A stretch of DNA of 64,000 bases from Streptomyces mobaraensis (GCF_020099395.1 NZ_CP083590.1:1054001-1118000); one strand, 5' to 3'. Counted from the first letter of the stretch, positions 1 to 10,616 are shown. Notes: generated by a model not told the origin, from the sequence alone. Numbers and translations: made by a program.

Positions 1-107
1 TCCCCCTCCGTGACAGCAAGCGCCCCACAGGCCCCGTGCTGAACATTCCCGCGGCAGCCTTCGCCGACCTGATATCCGCTGTCAAGGGTGGAGTCTTCAA
101 CGCCTGA
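1..107 (+). CDS. DUF397 domain protein, C-terminal end (partial)
   Basis: The window opens inside a reading frame (codons start at base 3) that ends with TGA at 105-107. The visible residues include RDSKRPTGPVL and end AVKGGVFNA, which is the typical C-terminus of DUF397 proteins (RDSKDP.GP.L followed by VKxGxFD). DUF397 proteins are small actinobacterial proteins usually encoded next to a helix-turn-helix regulator and thought to act in signalling; that partner would lie upstream of this window. Only about 34 residues are visible, so the assignment rests on this motif. Confidence 0.75.
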   Translation, partial: PLRDSKRPTGPVLNIPAAAFADLISAVKGGVFNA

Positions 108-306
108 GTCGTCGGCTCTGTAAATCCTTCGGGGGCCGACCCCGGAACCTGTGTCGGGCGTGGTGCGGGGCAGGTGCTGCCGTGGGAACGGGGGTTGTGT
201 CGGCTCTTGTGAGCCATCGCCGCATTTCGGAGGGGACACCCGCGCTGTTCTGCCGGCGGCGAACCCCCGGCCCGGTCGGACTCGACCATGACTACGGTCC
301 AGTCTC

Positions 307-1032
307 ATGACGACGATTACCACGCGCACGGTCCGGTACCCGGCCGACGGTCTGACGATGATCGGGCATCTCGCGCTCCCGGCCGGTGCCGACCGCCGGC
401 CCGCGGTCTTGATCGGGCCCGAGGGGACGGGGCTCAGCGACGTCGAGCGCCGCCGAGCCGACGCCCTGGCCGAGCTGGGATACGTGGCACTGGCCTTCGA
501 CCTCCACGGCGGGCGCTATCTGAGCGACATCGAGGAGATGCTGGCCCGTTGCCTGCCGCTGCTCGCCGACCCCGACCGGATGCGGGACATCGGCCGTGCG
601 GCGCTCGACGTGTTGCGCGCCGAACCGCGAGCCGACCCCGACCGGATCGCCGCTGTCGGCTACGGCACCGGGGGCGCGATCGCGCTGGAACTCGGGCGCC
701 ACGGCGTCAACCTGCGCGCGATCGGGGCAGTCAACGCACTGACCACCGGCAGGCCGGGGGAGGCCGCGCGCATCCGCTGCCCGGTGTGGGCCGGGGTCGG
801 GTCGGAAGACCCGATCATGCCGCCCGCGCAACGGAACGCCTTCACCGCCGAGATGCAGGCCGCGGACGTCGACTGGCGCCTCGTGGTCTACGGCGGCGCC
901 TTGCACGCCTTCCACCACCCGCCGGTCGACCATCCCGTGCGCCCCGGCGTCGGCTACCACCCGCGGCACGCACAGCGTGCCTGGCGCGATGTCGTCGACC
1001 TGCTCGCCGAGTGCCTGCCCGTGACGGAGTGA
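307..1032 (+). CDS. Dienelactone hydrolase-like protein lacking the nucleophile
   Basis: This 241-residue protein has the alpha/beta-hydrolase layout of the dienelactone hydrolase family: an N-terminal strand region with GPEGTGLSD, a nucleophile-elbow motif GYGTGG at residues 118-123, an acidic residue Asp168 in SEDPIMPP and a histidine at 200 in HAFHHP. Canonical members carry Cys (GYCFGG) or Ser at the position that is Gly120 here, so the catalytic nucleophile appears to be missing. The Asp and His are kept. The protein may therefore bind a ligand rather than hydrolyse one, or use an unusual mechanism. It stands alone and converges on the isocitrate dehydrogenase gene. An overlapping ATG nearby at 288 is in another frame and is not used. 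Confidence 0.8.
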   Translation: MTTITTRTVRYPADGLTMIGHLALPAGADRRPAVLIGPEGTGLSDVERRRADALAELGYVALAFDLHGGRYLSDIEEMLARCLPLLADPDRMRDIGRAALDVLRAEPRADPDRIAAVGYGTGGAIALELGRHGVNLRAIGAVNALTTGRPGEAARIRCPVWAGVGSEDPIMPPAQRNAFTAEMQAADVDWRLVVYGGALHAFHHPPVDHPVRPGVGYHPRHAQRAWRDVVDLLAECLPVTE

Positions 1033-1111
1033 TCCGGTCGGTCCGAGCTCGGGCGCTCGGCCGGCCGGCGGCGCGCCCCGGAGCATTGACGGGGGCCGAC
1101 CACCACGCGCC

Positions 1112-1146
1112 GGCCCGGCAAGCGGCATGAAGCCGCCCACCGGGCC
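1112..1146. terminator. Bidirectional terminator hairpin between convergent genes
   Basis: GGCCCGG at 1112-1118 pairs with CCGGGCC at 1140-1146, and an inner GCGGC/GCCGC stem closes on ATGAA. It lies between the convergent ends of the hydrolase-like gene and the isocitrate dehydrogenase gene, so it could stop transcription from both sides. Confidence 0.5.
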
Positions 1147-1168
1147 GGGGTACAACCGATGACAGCGA

Positions 1169-3540
<2,372 letters not shown>

Positions 3541-3547
3541 GCGGGCG

Positions 3548-5212
3548 TCAGGAGACGGCCGCCGCCGACGGCTCGGCCGCGCGCGGCCCGGGGACGGGCG
3601 TGACGTCGGGAGCGTCGCGTCCGTCGAGGACGGGGTCGGGGCCGGGCAGCCCGTCCTGGTGGGCGCGGACGCCGGCGCGGACGGCCCAGAAGTAGAAGCC
3701 GAGGGCGGAGACGCCGACCAGCGCGGTGTCGAGGCCGCCGGGGATCACCCCGTGGCCGCCGAACTCGGGGCTGCCGAGGGCGGAGATCAGGCCGGTCCAC
3801 AGCAGGAAGGCGGCCATCCACCAGGCGGGGGCGAACTGCTTGGCCAGGTTCCGCTCGCCCTTGCGGCGCAGCACGATCGCGGCGATGGGCAGCGAGACGA
3901 GAGTGAGCAGGGCGACCTTGCCGGTGTTGGGCCACTTGGACCAGTACAGGGCGCAGGCGGCGAACGCGAAGGTCAGCGGGCACAGCACGGCGGCGGCGGG
4001 CAGCCGGAACGGGCGCGGCAGCCCGGGCTTGGTCTTCCGGAAGACGCCGACGGCGATCGGGCCCATGAGGTACGAGACGACCATCGCGGCGGAGACGACG
4101 CTGGCCAGGGCCTCCCAGCTGTGCCCGATGGTGAGCAGCAGGAGGACGGAGAAGGCCAGGTTGAGCCACATGGCGGGGCGGGCGACGCCGTACCGCGGGT
4201 GCACCTCGGCGATCTTCTTGGGGAAGAAGCCGGTCTCGGCGAGGTTCTGCGCCAGGTACGCGGACGAGGCGACGTTGCCGATGTTGGCGCCGGACGGCGA
4301 GATGAACGCGCCGAACTGGAGCAAGGTGACGACCCAGTGCAGCATCAGCAGCTTGGCGAGGTCGGCGAAGGGCGAGGCGAAGTTCACGCCGTGCCAGCCG
4401 CCCGCCTCCGCGAGCCGCTCCGGCGGGACCGAGCCGAGGAAGGCGACCTGGAGGGCCAGGTAGATGACCAGGCCGAGGGAGAGCGCGCCGACGAGGGCGA
4501 GCGGGATGGCCCGGCCCGGGTTCTTGGCGTTGCCGCCGAGGTTGACGACGGCCTGGAAGCCGTTGAAGGCGAAGACGACGCCGGAGGCGGAGACGGCGGT
4601 GAGCACCGCGGACCAGCCGTTGGGGGCGAAGCCGCCGTGGGCGGTGAAGTTGCCGGTGTGGAAGCCGGAGGCGATGAGCGCGGCGATGGCGATGACCGGG
4701 ATGGCGAACTTCACCAGCGTCAGCAGGTTGTTCGCGCGGGCCAGCAGGGCGACGGACCAGTAGCAGGCCAGCCACAGGGCGACGGTCAGGAGCAGGGCCA
4801 TGCCGATGCCGGTGGCCGTCAGGTGGCCGTCCGCGACCAGGCCGCGGGCCCAGCCGAAGTTCCAGGACGCCATGTACTGGGTGCCGGCGATGGACTCGAT
4901 CGGGATCAGCGAGGCCGTGGCGATCCACACCGCCCAGCCGGTGACGAAGCCGAGCACCGGGCCGTGCGAGATGGAACCGAACCGGGCCATGGCGCCGGGC
5001 AGCGGGTAGGCCGCGCCGACCTCGGCGTACGACATGGCGATCATGCCGATGAAGATCGCGCCGATGACCCAGGCGACCAGCGCGGCGGGTCCGGCGACCT
5101 GGGCCGCCTGGCCGGCCCCGAAGAGCCAGCCGGAGCCGAAGATGGACCCCAGGCCGATCATGATCAGGGCGAAGAGGCTGAGGCCCTTCCGATTGGCCGC
5201 GCTCACATCCAC
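3548..5212 (-). CDS. APC-superfamily amino acid permease
   Basis: This is a polytopic membrane transporter of the amino acid-polyamine-organocation superfamily, expected to import an amino acid or amine with a cation. The protein has about 554 residues with roughly 12-14 hydrophobic segments. The first helix carries the family GSG substrate-binding signature in IGLGSIFGSGWLFGAG, and later segments include FAFNGFQAVVNLGGN. The C-terminus is charged and proline-rich. The GTG at 5212 (VDVSAANRKG) follows GGAAGAA at good spacing; the second GTG at 5206 is the alternative, and the longer frame upstream to 5401 is low-complexity and unlikely to be used. The substrate cannot be read from the sequence. 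Confidence 0.9.
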   Translation of the reverse strand: MDVSAANRKGLSLFALIMIGLGSIFGSGWLFGAGQAAQVAGPAALVAWVIGAIFIGMIAMSYAEVGAAYPLPGAMARFGSISHGPVLGFVTGWAVWIATASLIPIESIAGTQYMASWNFGWARGLVADGHLTATGIGMALLLTVALWLACYWSVALLARANNLLTLVKFAIPVIAIAALIASGFHTGNFTAHGGFAPNGWSAVLTAVSASGVVFAFNGFQAVVNLGGNAKNPGRAIPLALVGALSLGLVIYLALQVAFLGSVPPERLAEAGGWHGVNFASPFADLAKLLMLHWVVTLLQFGAFISPSGANIGNVASSAYLAQNLAETGFFPKKIAEVHPRYGVARPAMWLNLAFSVLLLLTIGHSWEALASVVSAAMVVSYLMGPIAVGVFRKTKPGLPRPFRLPAAAVLCPLTFAFAACALYWSKWPNTGKVALLTLVSLPIAAIVLRRKGERNLAKQFAPAWWMAAFLLWTGLISALGSPEFGGHGVIPGGLDTALVGVSALGFYFWAVRAGVRAHQDGLPGPDPVLDGRDAPDVTPVPGPRAAEPSAAAVS

Positions 5213-5636
5213 GTGATGTTCTTCCGTTCTGCCGGTGCCGCCAGGGGTGGCCTGGGACGGCCGGGACTTTCCGCGCTTTTCCCCGCTTCTCAGGCTTTTC
5301 GCGGGGTCTTCGAAGCCGCGACGGCCCCCGGGAGCGGACACACGGATGTGGCGGCGAGACGGCCGAGGACGTACAGAGCGACGTCGGACATAGTACGACA
5401 ACCAGCAGAAACGCTGTTACCGGCCCGGGCGGGAGACCTGACACAGCCGGTGCCGCGGGAACGCGGCCGGCCGTTCCCGCACGACCGGGTTCGCCACCGT
5501 GCGTACATAGGGCGGCACTCCTCGGTTGCCATCGGCCGTCTGCCGCGCCACGCGAAAGGGAATCGCGTACCGAAATAGGACTCCGCCAAGGGGAGGCATG
5601 GATTCCCAACCACATCGTTCACGCCACCGTCAACTC
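5213..5636. other. Intergenic region between permease and RiPP locus
   Basis: This stretch separates the leftward permease start from the promoter region of the peptide/P450 locus. Short frames exist on both strands, but none has a convincing start, codon bias or recognisable sequence. It probably holds the permease promoter. Confidence 0.4.
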
Positions 5637-5665
5637 TTGCTGTTACCCCCGCTAATACCTAACGT
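5637..5665 (+). promoter_or_regulatory. Candidate promoter of the RiPP precursor gene
   Basis: TTGCTG at 5637-5642 and TAACGT at 5660-5665 are spaced by 17 bases, close to the housekeeping-sigma consensus of actinobacteria. The predicted transcript would start about 70 bases upstream of the peptide ATG. The region is less G+C-rich than its surroundings, as expected for a promoter. The start point is not proven. Confidence 0.45.
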
Positions 5666-5745
5666 CGACAACGTCGCGAAGCGGTGATGGCCACACCGTG
5701 ACGAGACACGAAGAATCCCGAGATGGGTGGAGGGAGGTATCTGCC

Positions 5746-5829
5746 ATGCGCAAGATGATCCTGACCGGAGCGCTTTTCGCCCGGATTACTCGCAAGGACC
5801 GTCTCACCCTGCCGTACTCCTACTACTAG
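5746..5829 (+). CDS. Cittilin-like RiPP precursor peptide with a YSYY core
   Basis: This 27-residue frame begins MRKMILTGALFA and ends LTLPYSYY before TAG. A strong Shine-Dalgarno stretch (GGAGGGAGG, ending 5737) precedes the ATG. The C-terminal four residues fit the YxYY core of the cittilins (YIYY), bicyclic tetrapeptides made from a precursor of the same 27-residue length by a cytochrome P450 that joins tyrosine side chains through biaryl and aryl-ether bonds. Pro23 directly precedes the core, which suits release by a prolyl endopeptidase, the mechanism reported for cittilins with the protease encoded elsewhere. The leader is basic (K3, R13, R16, K17, R19) and hydrophobic early on. The only partner gene is the P450 157 bases downstream. 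Length, core pattern, proline and P450 are seen; the product structure is inferred. No TTA codon is present. Confidence 0.8.
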   Translation: MRKMILTGALFARITRKDRLTLPYSYY

Positions 5830-5846
5830 GCCGTACGGTGAAGAAG

Positions 5847-5880
5847 GCAGGCGGCCGCGGCGGCGACCGCGGCCGCCTGC
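5847..5880 (+). terminator. GC-rich hairpin between precursor and P450 (attenuator)
   Basis: Fourteen-base arms GCAGGCGGCCGCGG (5847-5860) and CCGCGGCCGCCTGC (5867-5880) form a perfect stem with a CGGCGA loop, 17 bases after the peptide stop codon. In a two-gene transcript this would act as a partial terminator or RNA-stability element. It would favour peptide over enzyme expression, as is common between RiPP precursors and their modifying enzymes. Confidence 0.65.
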
Positions 5881-5893
5881 GCCTTCCCCGTCT

Positions 5894-5933
5894 CCTTCCC
5901 GGCCGTGTCCTGGCTCCCTTCCCGGCCGTGTCC
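5894..5933 (+). repeat. 17-bp direct repeat upstream of the P450
   Basis: CCTTCCCGGCCGTGTCC occurs at 5894-5910 and again at 5917-5933, a 23-base period. It lies in the untranslated stretch between the hairpin and the P450 start. No function is evident. Confidence 0.6.
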
Positions 5934-5985
5934 CCACCTGCGCGTCCGCCCGCGTTCCCGCCCGCGCGATTCCTGCGAGGTCCCC

Positions 5986-7305
5986 GTGACGACCGCCGCC
6001 TCCTCACCCGTCGGAATACCCGGACCCGGCGGGGATAAATACCTCGGAAATCTCCACGCGTTCAGCAGCGATCCACTGGGTTTTCTCACCTCGTGCTCCC
6101 GGACGTACGGAGACGTCGTACGGCTCGGCGCGAACAATGTGCTGCTGACATCCCCGGGCGATGTCGAGCGAATGCTGGTCGACCGGAATTCCAAATTCTC
6201 CAAGGCGAGCGCGGACACCCGACGCGGTTCACGGCGGCAGGGTTTTCCCCGCTCGATGATGAACAGCGACGGAGCCGACTGGCAGGCCAAGCGGCACCGG
6301 ATGCAGCCCGCCTTCGGCCGGGGACTGACCACCCGGGCCGCCGAGATCGTCGACGCCCAGGGCGAGCGCATGCTCGCCGGCTGGCGGACCGGCACCCCGC
6401 GCACCCTCCAGGACGACGTCTCGGTCATCACCCTGCGGCTGGTGACGTCCCTCATGTTCGGCGACGAGTTCGGTGACGAGGACACCGCGGAGGTCGCCCG
6501 GCTGGTCGCGCCCATCATGGACCTCTCGACCTCGCCCGTGCTGCTGCCCGAATGGGTGCCGACCCCGCGCAAGCTGCGCATCCGGCGCTCGATGGCCCGG
6601 GTCGACCGTACGCTGCGCGCCCTGGCCGCCTCGCCCGCGGCCGCGGACCCCGACCGGGCTCCCGTCCTGCACGCCCTCGTCCACGGGGACCCGAAACCCA
6701 CGCCGGACGAGCTGCGCGACGAGCTCGCGACCTTGATCATGGCCGGGTTCGAGACGACCAACGACGCCGTCGTGTGGACCAGCGTCCTCCTCGCCCGCCA
6801 CCCCGGGGCCGCCGAGCGGGTGCGCGCGGAGGCGCAGGCCGCCTTCGCCTCCACCCCGGCCGGTCTGGCCCGGATGGAGGCCCTCCCCTACACCCACGCC
6901 GTGGTCCGCGAGGCCCTGCGCCTCTACTCGCCCGTCTGGATCACCAGCCGGGACGCCATGGAGGACATGGAGTTCAGCGGCCATGTCGTCCCCGCCGGCA
7001 CGACGGTCACCGTCAGCCAGTGGGTCAACCACCGCGATCCGCGCCACTGGGAGTCCGCCGAGGAGTTCCGCCCCGAACGCTGGCTCCCCGGCGCCCCCAG
7101 CGCCCCGCGCGGCTCCTATTTCCCCTTCGGCCTCGGCCCGCGCGTGTGCATCGGCGCCGCGGTCGCCACGACGGAAACGGTCCACATCGTCGCCGACATC
7201 TGGCGCCGCTTCCGGCTGGAACTCCTCGCGCCCGAGCGCATCAGGCCGCGTCCGGCGCTGGCCCTCCAGCCGATGGGCGTGGAGGTCGTGCCGCGCGCGT
7301 GGTGA
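5986..7305 (+). CDS. Cytochrome P450, predicted tyrosine cross-linking enzyme
   Basis: The 439-residue protein has all P450 hallmarks: an I-helix AGFETTND at 253-260 (Glu replaces the usual Asp before the Thr pair), ExxR at E309-R312, FRPERW at 361-366 and the haem loop FGLGPRVCIG with the axial Cys388. The start is GTG at 5986 (VTTAASSPVG), preceded by GAGG at five bases; the longer frame from 5905 runs through the repeat region and is unlikely. It follows the 27-residue peptide gene and is probably co-transcribed with it across the hairpin. By analogy with CitB of the cittilin pathway it would couple the tyrosines of the YSYY core. No ferredoxin or reductase gene lies nearby, so redox partners would be shared. 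P450 identity is certain; the substrate is inferred from position. Confidence 0.93.
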   Translation: MTTAASSPVGIPGPGGDKYLGNLHAFSSDPLGFLTSCSRTYGDVVRLGANNVLLTSPGDVERMLVDRNSKFSKASADTRRGSRRQGFPRSMMNSDGADWQAKRHRMQPAFGRGLTTRAAEIVDAQGERMLAGWRTGTPRTLQDDVSVITLRLVTSLMFGDEFGDEDTAEVARLVAPIMDLSTSPVLLPEWVPTPRKLRIRRSMARVDRTLRALAASPAAADPDRAPVLHALVHGDPKPTPDELRDELATLIMAGFETTNDAVVWTSVLLARHPGAAERVRAEAQAAFASTPAGLARMEALPYTHAVVREALRLYSPVWITSRDAMEDMEFSGHVVPAGTTVTVSQWVNHRDPRHWESAEEFRPERWLPGAPSAPRGSYFPFGLGPRVCIGAAVATTETVHIVADIWRRFRLELLAPERIRPRPALALQPMGVEVVPRAW

Positions 7306-7406
7306 GGCGCTCCGGCCGTCAGGACGAGCACGCCGGCCCGGTTCGGAGGTGATCGTCCCGCCCGCCCCCGGCCGGTATGACGAGGAGGGCGGGTCACGGC
7401 CGTCGG

Positions 7407-8288
7407 TCACTCCGGAGCCCGCTCCCCCGCCGGCTCCCCGCCCTCCGGATCGGCCCCGGGCAGCAGCAGGATCCCCCAGGTGACGAGCGCCGCGCCGACG
7501 CCCTCCGGGACGAGCCACCACCCCGTCCGCACCCGTTCCCCGTAGACGACGCTCCCCAGCACCAGGCTGACCAGCGCCTCGCCCAGGGTGAGCGCGGGCT
7601 GGGAGGCCACCAGCGGCCCGGACTCCATGGCGTTGGCCAGCAGGAAGAGGGCGCAGGCGCCGGCGGCCACGAAGGCGTACGTCTGCCAGGCGGTGAAGAA
7701 GGCCCCGGCGCCGTGGTCGTCGAAGGCGCCGGTGGCCGCCTTCATCAGGGTGGCGGTCAGGGCGTACGCGATCGCCGAGGCGGCGGCGAACAGCGCGGCG
7801 CGCGCCCGGCCGCGCGGCCGGGTCAGGGCACCCGCCGCGCAGAGCGCCACGGCCGCCCCGGCGCCGGCGAGGGTGACGGTCCACCGGGCGCCGGAGGCGG
7901 TGTCGGCGCCTCCGCCCGGGGCCGCGGCCGCCAGCCCCAGGCCGAGCCCGGCCGCGACCATCAGCGACGCCGCCCAGCCGGCGGCCGGCAGCCGCCGCCG
8001 GGCGAAGGCGCAGGCGATGAGCAGGGTGAAGGGGAGCTCGGTGACCAGGATGGGCTGGACCAGCGACAGCGAGCCGAGGGTCAGCGCCAGCGCCTGGCAG
8101 GCCGCGGCGCCGACGATCACGGCGATGCCGCCCAGCCACGCCGGGCTGCCCACCAGGTGCCGCACCAGCCGCACGCTGAACGCGTCCCCCTCGGGTACGG
8201 TCCGCGCGGCGATCCGCTGGAGCACCGTCCCCAGGGCGTTCCCTCCGGCCGCGAGCAGCGCGACCAGCGCGGGTACCAGACCACCCAC
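7407..8288 (-). CDS. DMT/EamA-type membrane transporter
   Basis: The 293-residue protein consists of about ten hydrophobic segments in two similar halves, as in drug/metabolite transporters of the EamA type. The first half starts GLVPALVALLAAGGNALGTV and the second contains ALTATLMKAATGAF. The C-terminus is an acidic tail with EPAGERAPE. GTG at 8288 has GGAGG nine bases upstream. The gene converges on the P450 and reads away from the hydroxyproline regulator; its substrate is unknown. Its orientation argues against it being part of the peptide locus. Confidence 0.85.
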   Translation of the reverse strand: MGGLVPALVALLAAGGNALGTVLQRIAARTVPEGDAFSVRLVRHLVGSPAWLGGIAVIVGAAACQALALTLGSLSLVQPILVTELPFTLLIACAFARRRLPAAGWAASLMVAAGLGLGLAAAAPGGGADTASGARWTVTLAGAGAAVALCAAGALTRPRGRARAALFAAASAIAYALTATLMKAATGAFDDHGAGAFFTAWQTYAFVAAGACALFLLANAMESGPLVASQPALTLGEALVSLVLGSVVYGERVRTGWWLVPEGVGAALVTWGILLLPGADPEGGEPAGERAPE

Positions 8289-8429
8289 CTCGCCGTACCT
8301 CCCGTCCCCGGCACCGGCCTCTCACGGTGTCAGCGGCGCCGGCCCGATCCAGGCGGCGCGGCCGTTCACGGACGTGCGTCACCCGCGCGGCGGCGGACCC
8401 CCGCGCGAGCCCGGCACGGCGCCACCGCC

Positions 8430-9152
8430 TCAGCGGCGCGCGGCGGCCGCCTTCCGGACGACGGGCCCGACGGACCGCTCCGCGGCCGCCGCGTTCGCGG
8501 CCCAGAGGGAGCGGACGTGGCCGAGGTGCCGGGCCATGCACGCCTCGGCGGCCTCCGCGTCGCCCGCGAGCATCAGGTCGAGGAGTTCGACGTGCTCCTC
8601 GGCCGACGGGATGAGCTCGTCGCGCTCGTCGAGGGCGGTGAGGCCGTAGAGGCGGGAGCGCTTGCGGAGCTCGCCGACGGTCTCGACCAGGCGCTCGTTG
8701 CCGGAGAGGCCGAGGAGCGTGAGGTGGAACTGCCGGTCGGCCTCCAGGTAGCCGATGAGGTCGTGCTCGCGGGCGGCGCGCACGATCTCCTCGGCGACCG
8801 GGCGGAGCGCCTCCAGGTCCGCGCGGGAGGCGGTCCGGGTGATCCGGCCGACCATGGGCACCTCGATCAGCGTGCGGATCTCGGTGTACTGGTCGAGGTC
8901 GCGCTCGTCGACCTCGGTGACCCGGAAGCCCTTGTTGCGGACGGGCTCGACCAGTCCCTCCCGGGCCAGGTCGAGCATGGCCTCGCGGACGGGCGTCGCG
9001 GAGACGCCGAAGTCCTCGGCGAGGCCGGGCGCGGAGTAGACCTCGCCGGGGCGCAGCTCACCGGAGATCAGCGCGGCGCGCAGGGCGTGGGCGACCTGGT
9101 CGCGCAGGCGCTCCCGGGCGGTGATGAGATTGCGCTGCTTGAGATGGCCCAT
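8430..9152 (-). CDS. GntR-family (FCD) regulator of hydroxyproline catabolism
   Basis: This 240-residue regulator has an N-terminal winged helix (about residues 10-75, including FGVSATPVREAMLDLAREGLV) and an FCD effector domain (about 85-220) with the metal/ligand-binding pattern of the VanR/FadR group (D..FH at EADRQFHLTL, later H residues in EEHVELLD and ARHLGHV). It lies immediately downstream of the hydroxyproline operon on the same strand. A perfect CAATGT-C-ACATTG palindrome stands 42 bases upstream of its ATG, suggesting autoregulation, and related sites precede three other genes of the pathway. The effector is probably hydroxyproline or a pathway intermediate, by inference. AAAGGGA precedes the start. 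Confidence 0.92.
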   Translation of the reverse strand: MGHLKQRNLITARERLRDQVAHALRAALISGELRPGEVYSAPGLAEDFGVSATPVREAMLDLAREGLVEPVRNKGFRVTEVDERDLDQYTEIRTLIEVPMVGRITRTASRADLEALRPVAEEIVRAAREHDLIGYLEADRQFHLTLLGLSGNERLVETVGELRKRSRLYGLTALDERDELIPSAEEHVELLDLMLAGDAEAAEACMARHLGHVRSLWAANAAAAERSVGPVVRKAAAARR

Positions 9153-9193
9153 GGTGTCCCTTTCGCGCCCCGATGGACTGGACCACCAGCGTA

Positions 9194-9206
9194 CAATGTC
9201 ACATTG
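9194..9206. promoter_or_regulatory. GntR operator, site 1 (perfect palindrome)
   Basis: CAATGT and ACATTG flank a single C, giving a perfect 13-base palindrome in the 63-base gap between the aldehyde dehydrogenase stop and the GntR gene. FCD-type GntR proteins bind short palindromes with TGT/ACA half-sites, so this is the best candidate operator of the regulator gene itself. Three weaker relatives occur at 12581, 16573 and 19978. Confidence 0.7.
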
Positions 9207-9215
9207 CGTTTTGGG

Positions 9216-10616
9216 TCACCCCGCGTGGTGCGGCAGCAGCGTGTACGTGCGCTCGGCCGTGTAGAACTCCAGGGCGGCGCGGCCCTGTTCACGCGGTCCG
9301 TGGCCGGAGGCGCCGGTGCCGCCGAAGGGGAGGTGGAAGTCGACGCCGGTGGTGGGGGCGTTGACGCGGACCATACCGGTGCGGAGCGCGTCGAGTCCGT
9401 ACAGGGCGGCGTCCAGGTCCGCCGTGTGCACCGAGGTGACCAGTCCGTACGGGACGGAGTCGGTGATCCGTACGGCCTCTGCGAGGCCGGCCGCGGGCAG
9501 CAGGGCCGCGATCGGGCCGAACACCTCCTCGGTGAGCAGCCGGTGCCCCGCCGGCACCTTCTCGACGAGCGTCGGGGCCGCGTACCACCCGGGCCCCTCG
9601 GGCGCGGGCCCCGCGGCGAGGACGGACACGCCGTCCGCCGCCTCGGCCGCCCGGTCGCGGGCCCGCGCGGAGATGACGGGCCCGCAGACCGTCGCGGGAT
9701 CGGCCGGATCGCCGGCCGGCAGGGCGCGGACCGCCTCGGCCAGGGCCTCGCGGAGGGGGTCGAGGGCGGCGCCCACGGCGATGATCCGGCTGGTGGCGGT
9801 GCACTTCTGGCCCGCGTAGCCGGCGACGGCGGCGGCGATGTGCGCGGCGGCCCGTCCGATGTCGGCGTCGGGGAGGACGATCGCGGCGTTCAGCCCGCCC
9901 GTCTCGGCCTGGACGGGCACGCCGCGGGCGGTCGCCGCGGCGACGACGTGCGCGCCGACGGCCGTCGAGCCGGTGAAGGAGACCGCGTCGGCGGCGTCGA
10001 GCACGGCGGCACCCTCCTCCGCGCCGCCCGGGACGACCGTGAACACCCCGTCCGGGACGGCCTGTCGGACGATCCCGGCGAGGCGCAGGGCGCAGACGGT
10101 GGCCTCGGGCGCGGGTTTGAGGACGACGGTGTTGCCGGCCGCGAGGGCGGGCGCGGCCTTCCAGCTCGGGATGGCGAAGGGGAAGTTCCACGGCGTGACG
10201 AGGCCCGCGACGCCGTGCGGGCGGCGGCGGGTCAGCAACAGGCCCGGCCCGGCGGCCGGTTCGTGGACGGCGCCGGTCGGCTCGTAGGGGGCCTGGGCGT
10301 AGTACCGCCAGATCGCGACGGTACGGGCCACCTCCGCGCGGGCCTCGGTGACGGGCTTGCCCACCTCCCGTACGGCGAGGAGGGCCAGTTCGGCGGCGGC
10401 GTCCTCGATCGCCGACGCGACCGCCGAGAGGGCCGCCGAGCGGGCGGCGGCTCCGGCCGTCCGCCAGGCCGGCTGCGCGGCGCGGGCCCGTGCGACGGCG
10501 TCGGCGGCGGCGCGCGGGCCGGGGGCGGTGAACTCGGTGAGGATGTCGGCCGGATCGGCCGGGTTGGCGGAGCTATAAGTAACGGAGGTGTGGGAAGAGG
10601 CCGGGGCGGGGGTCAC
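9216..10616 (-). CDS. 2,5-dioxovalerate (alpha-ketoglutarate semialdehyde) dehydrogenase
   Basis: This 466-residue aldehyde dehydrogenase has the complete active site: oxyanion Asn144 in TPWNFPF, the NAD(P) loop FTGSTAVG around 214-221, general base Glu238 in AETGG and nucleophile Cys272 in GQKCTAT. In the hydroxyproline pathway the last step oxidises 2,5-dioxopentanoate to 2-oxoglutarate, and the operon context points to that role. The GTG start at 10616 overlaps the stop of the epimerase gene (GTGA), so translation is probably coupled. Aldehyde dehydrogenase family membership is certain; the substrate comes from the neighbours. Confidence 0.92.
   Translation of the reverse strand: MTPAPASSHTSVTYSSANPADPADILTEFTAPGPRAAADAVARARAAQPAWRTAGAAARSAALSAVASAIEDAAAELALLAVREVGKPVTEARAEVARTVAIWRYYAQAPYEPTGAVHEPAAGPGLLLTRRRPHGVAGLVTPWNFPFAIPSWKAAPALAAGNTVVLKPAPEATVCALRLAGIVRQAVPDGVFTVVPGGAEEGAAVLDAADAVSFTGSTAVGAHVVAAATARGVPVQAETGGLNAAIVLPDADIGRAAAHIAAAVAGYAGQKCTATSRIIAVGAALDPLREALAEAVRALPAGDPADPATVCGPVISARARDRAAEAADGVSVLAAGPAPEGPGWYAAPTLVEKVPAGHRLLTEEVFGPIAALLPAAGLAEAVRITDSVPYGLVTSVHTADLDAALYGLDALRTGMVRVNAPTTGVDFHLPFGGTGASGHGPREQGRAALEFYTAERTYTLLPHHAG

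Noticed and set aside
5746..5829. Alternative assignment of the peptide as a biarylitide or atropopeptide precursor
   Set aside because: Biarylitide precursors carry an MxYxH-type pentapeptide, and atropopeptides need Trp-rich cores; the 27-residue length, Pro and YxYY end fit cittilins better. The assignment stays an inference.
7407..8288. EamA transporter as exporter of the predicted RiPP
   Set aside because: It is convergent to the P450 and cannot be in the same transcript; no evidence links the two.
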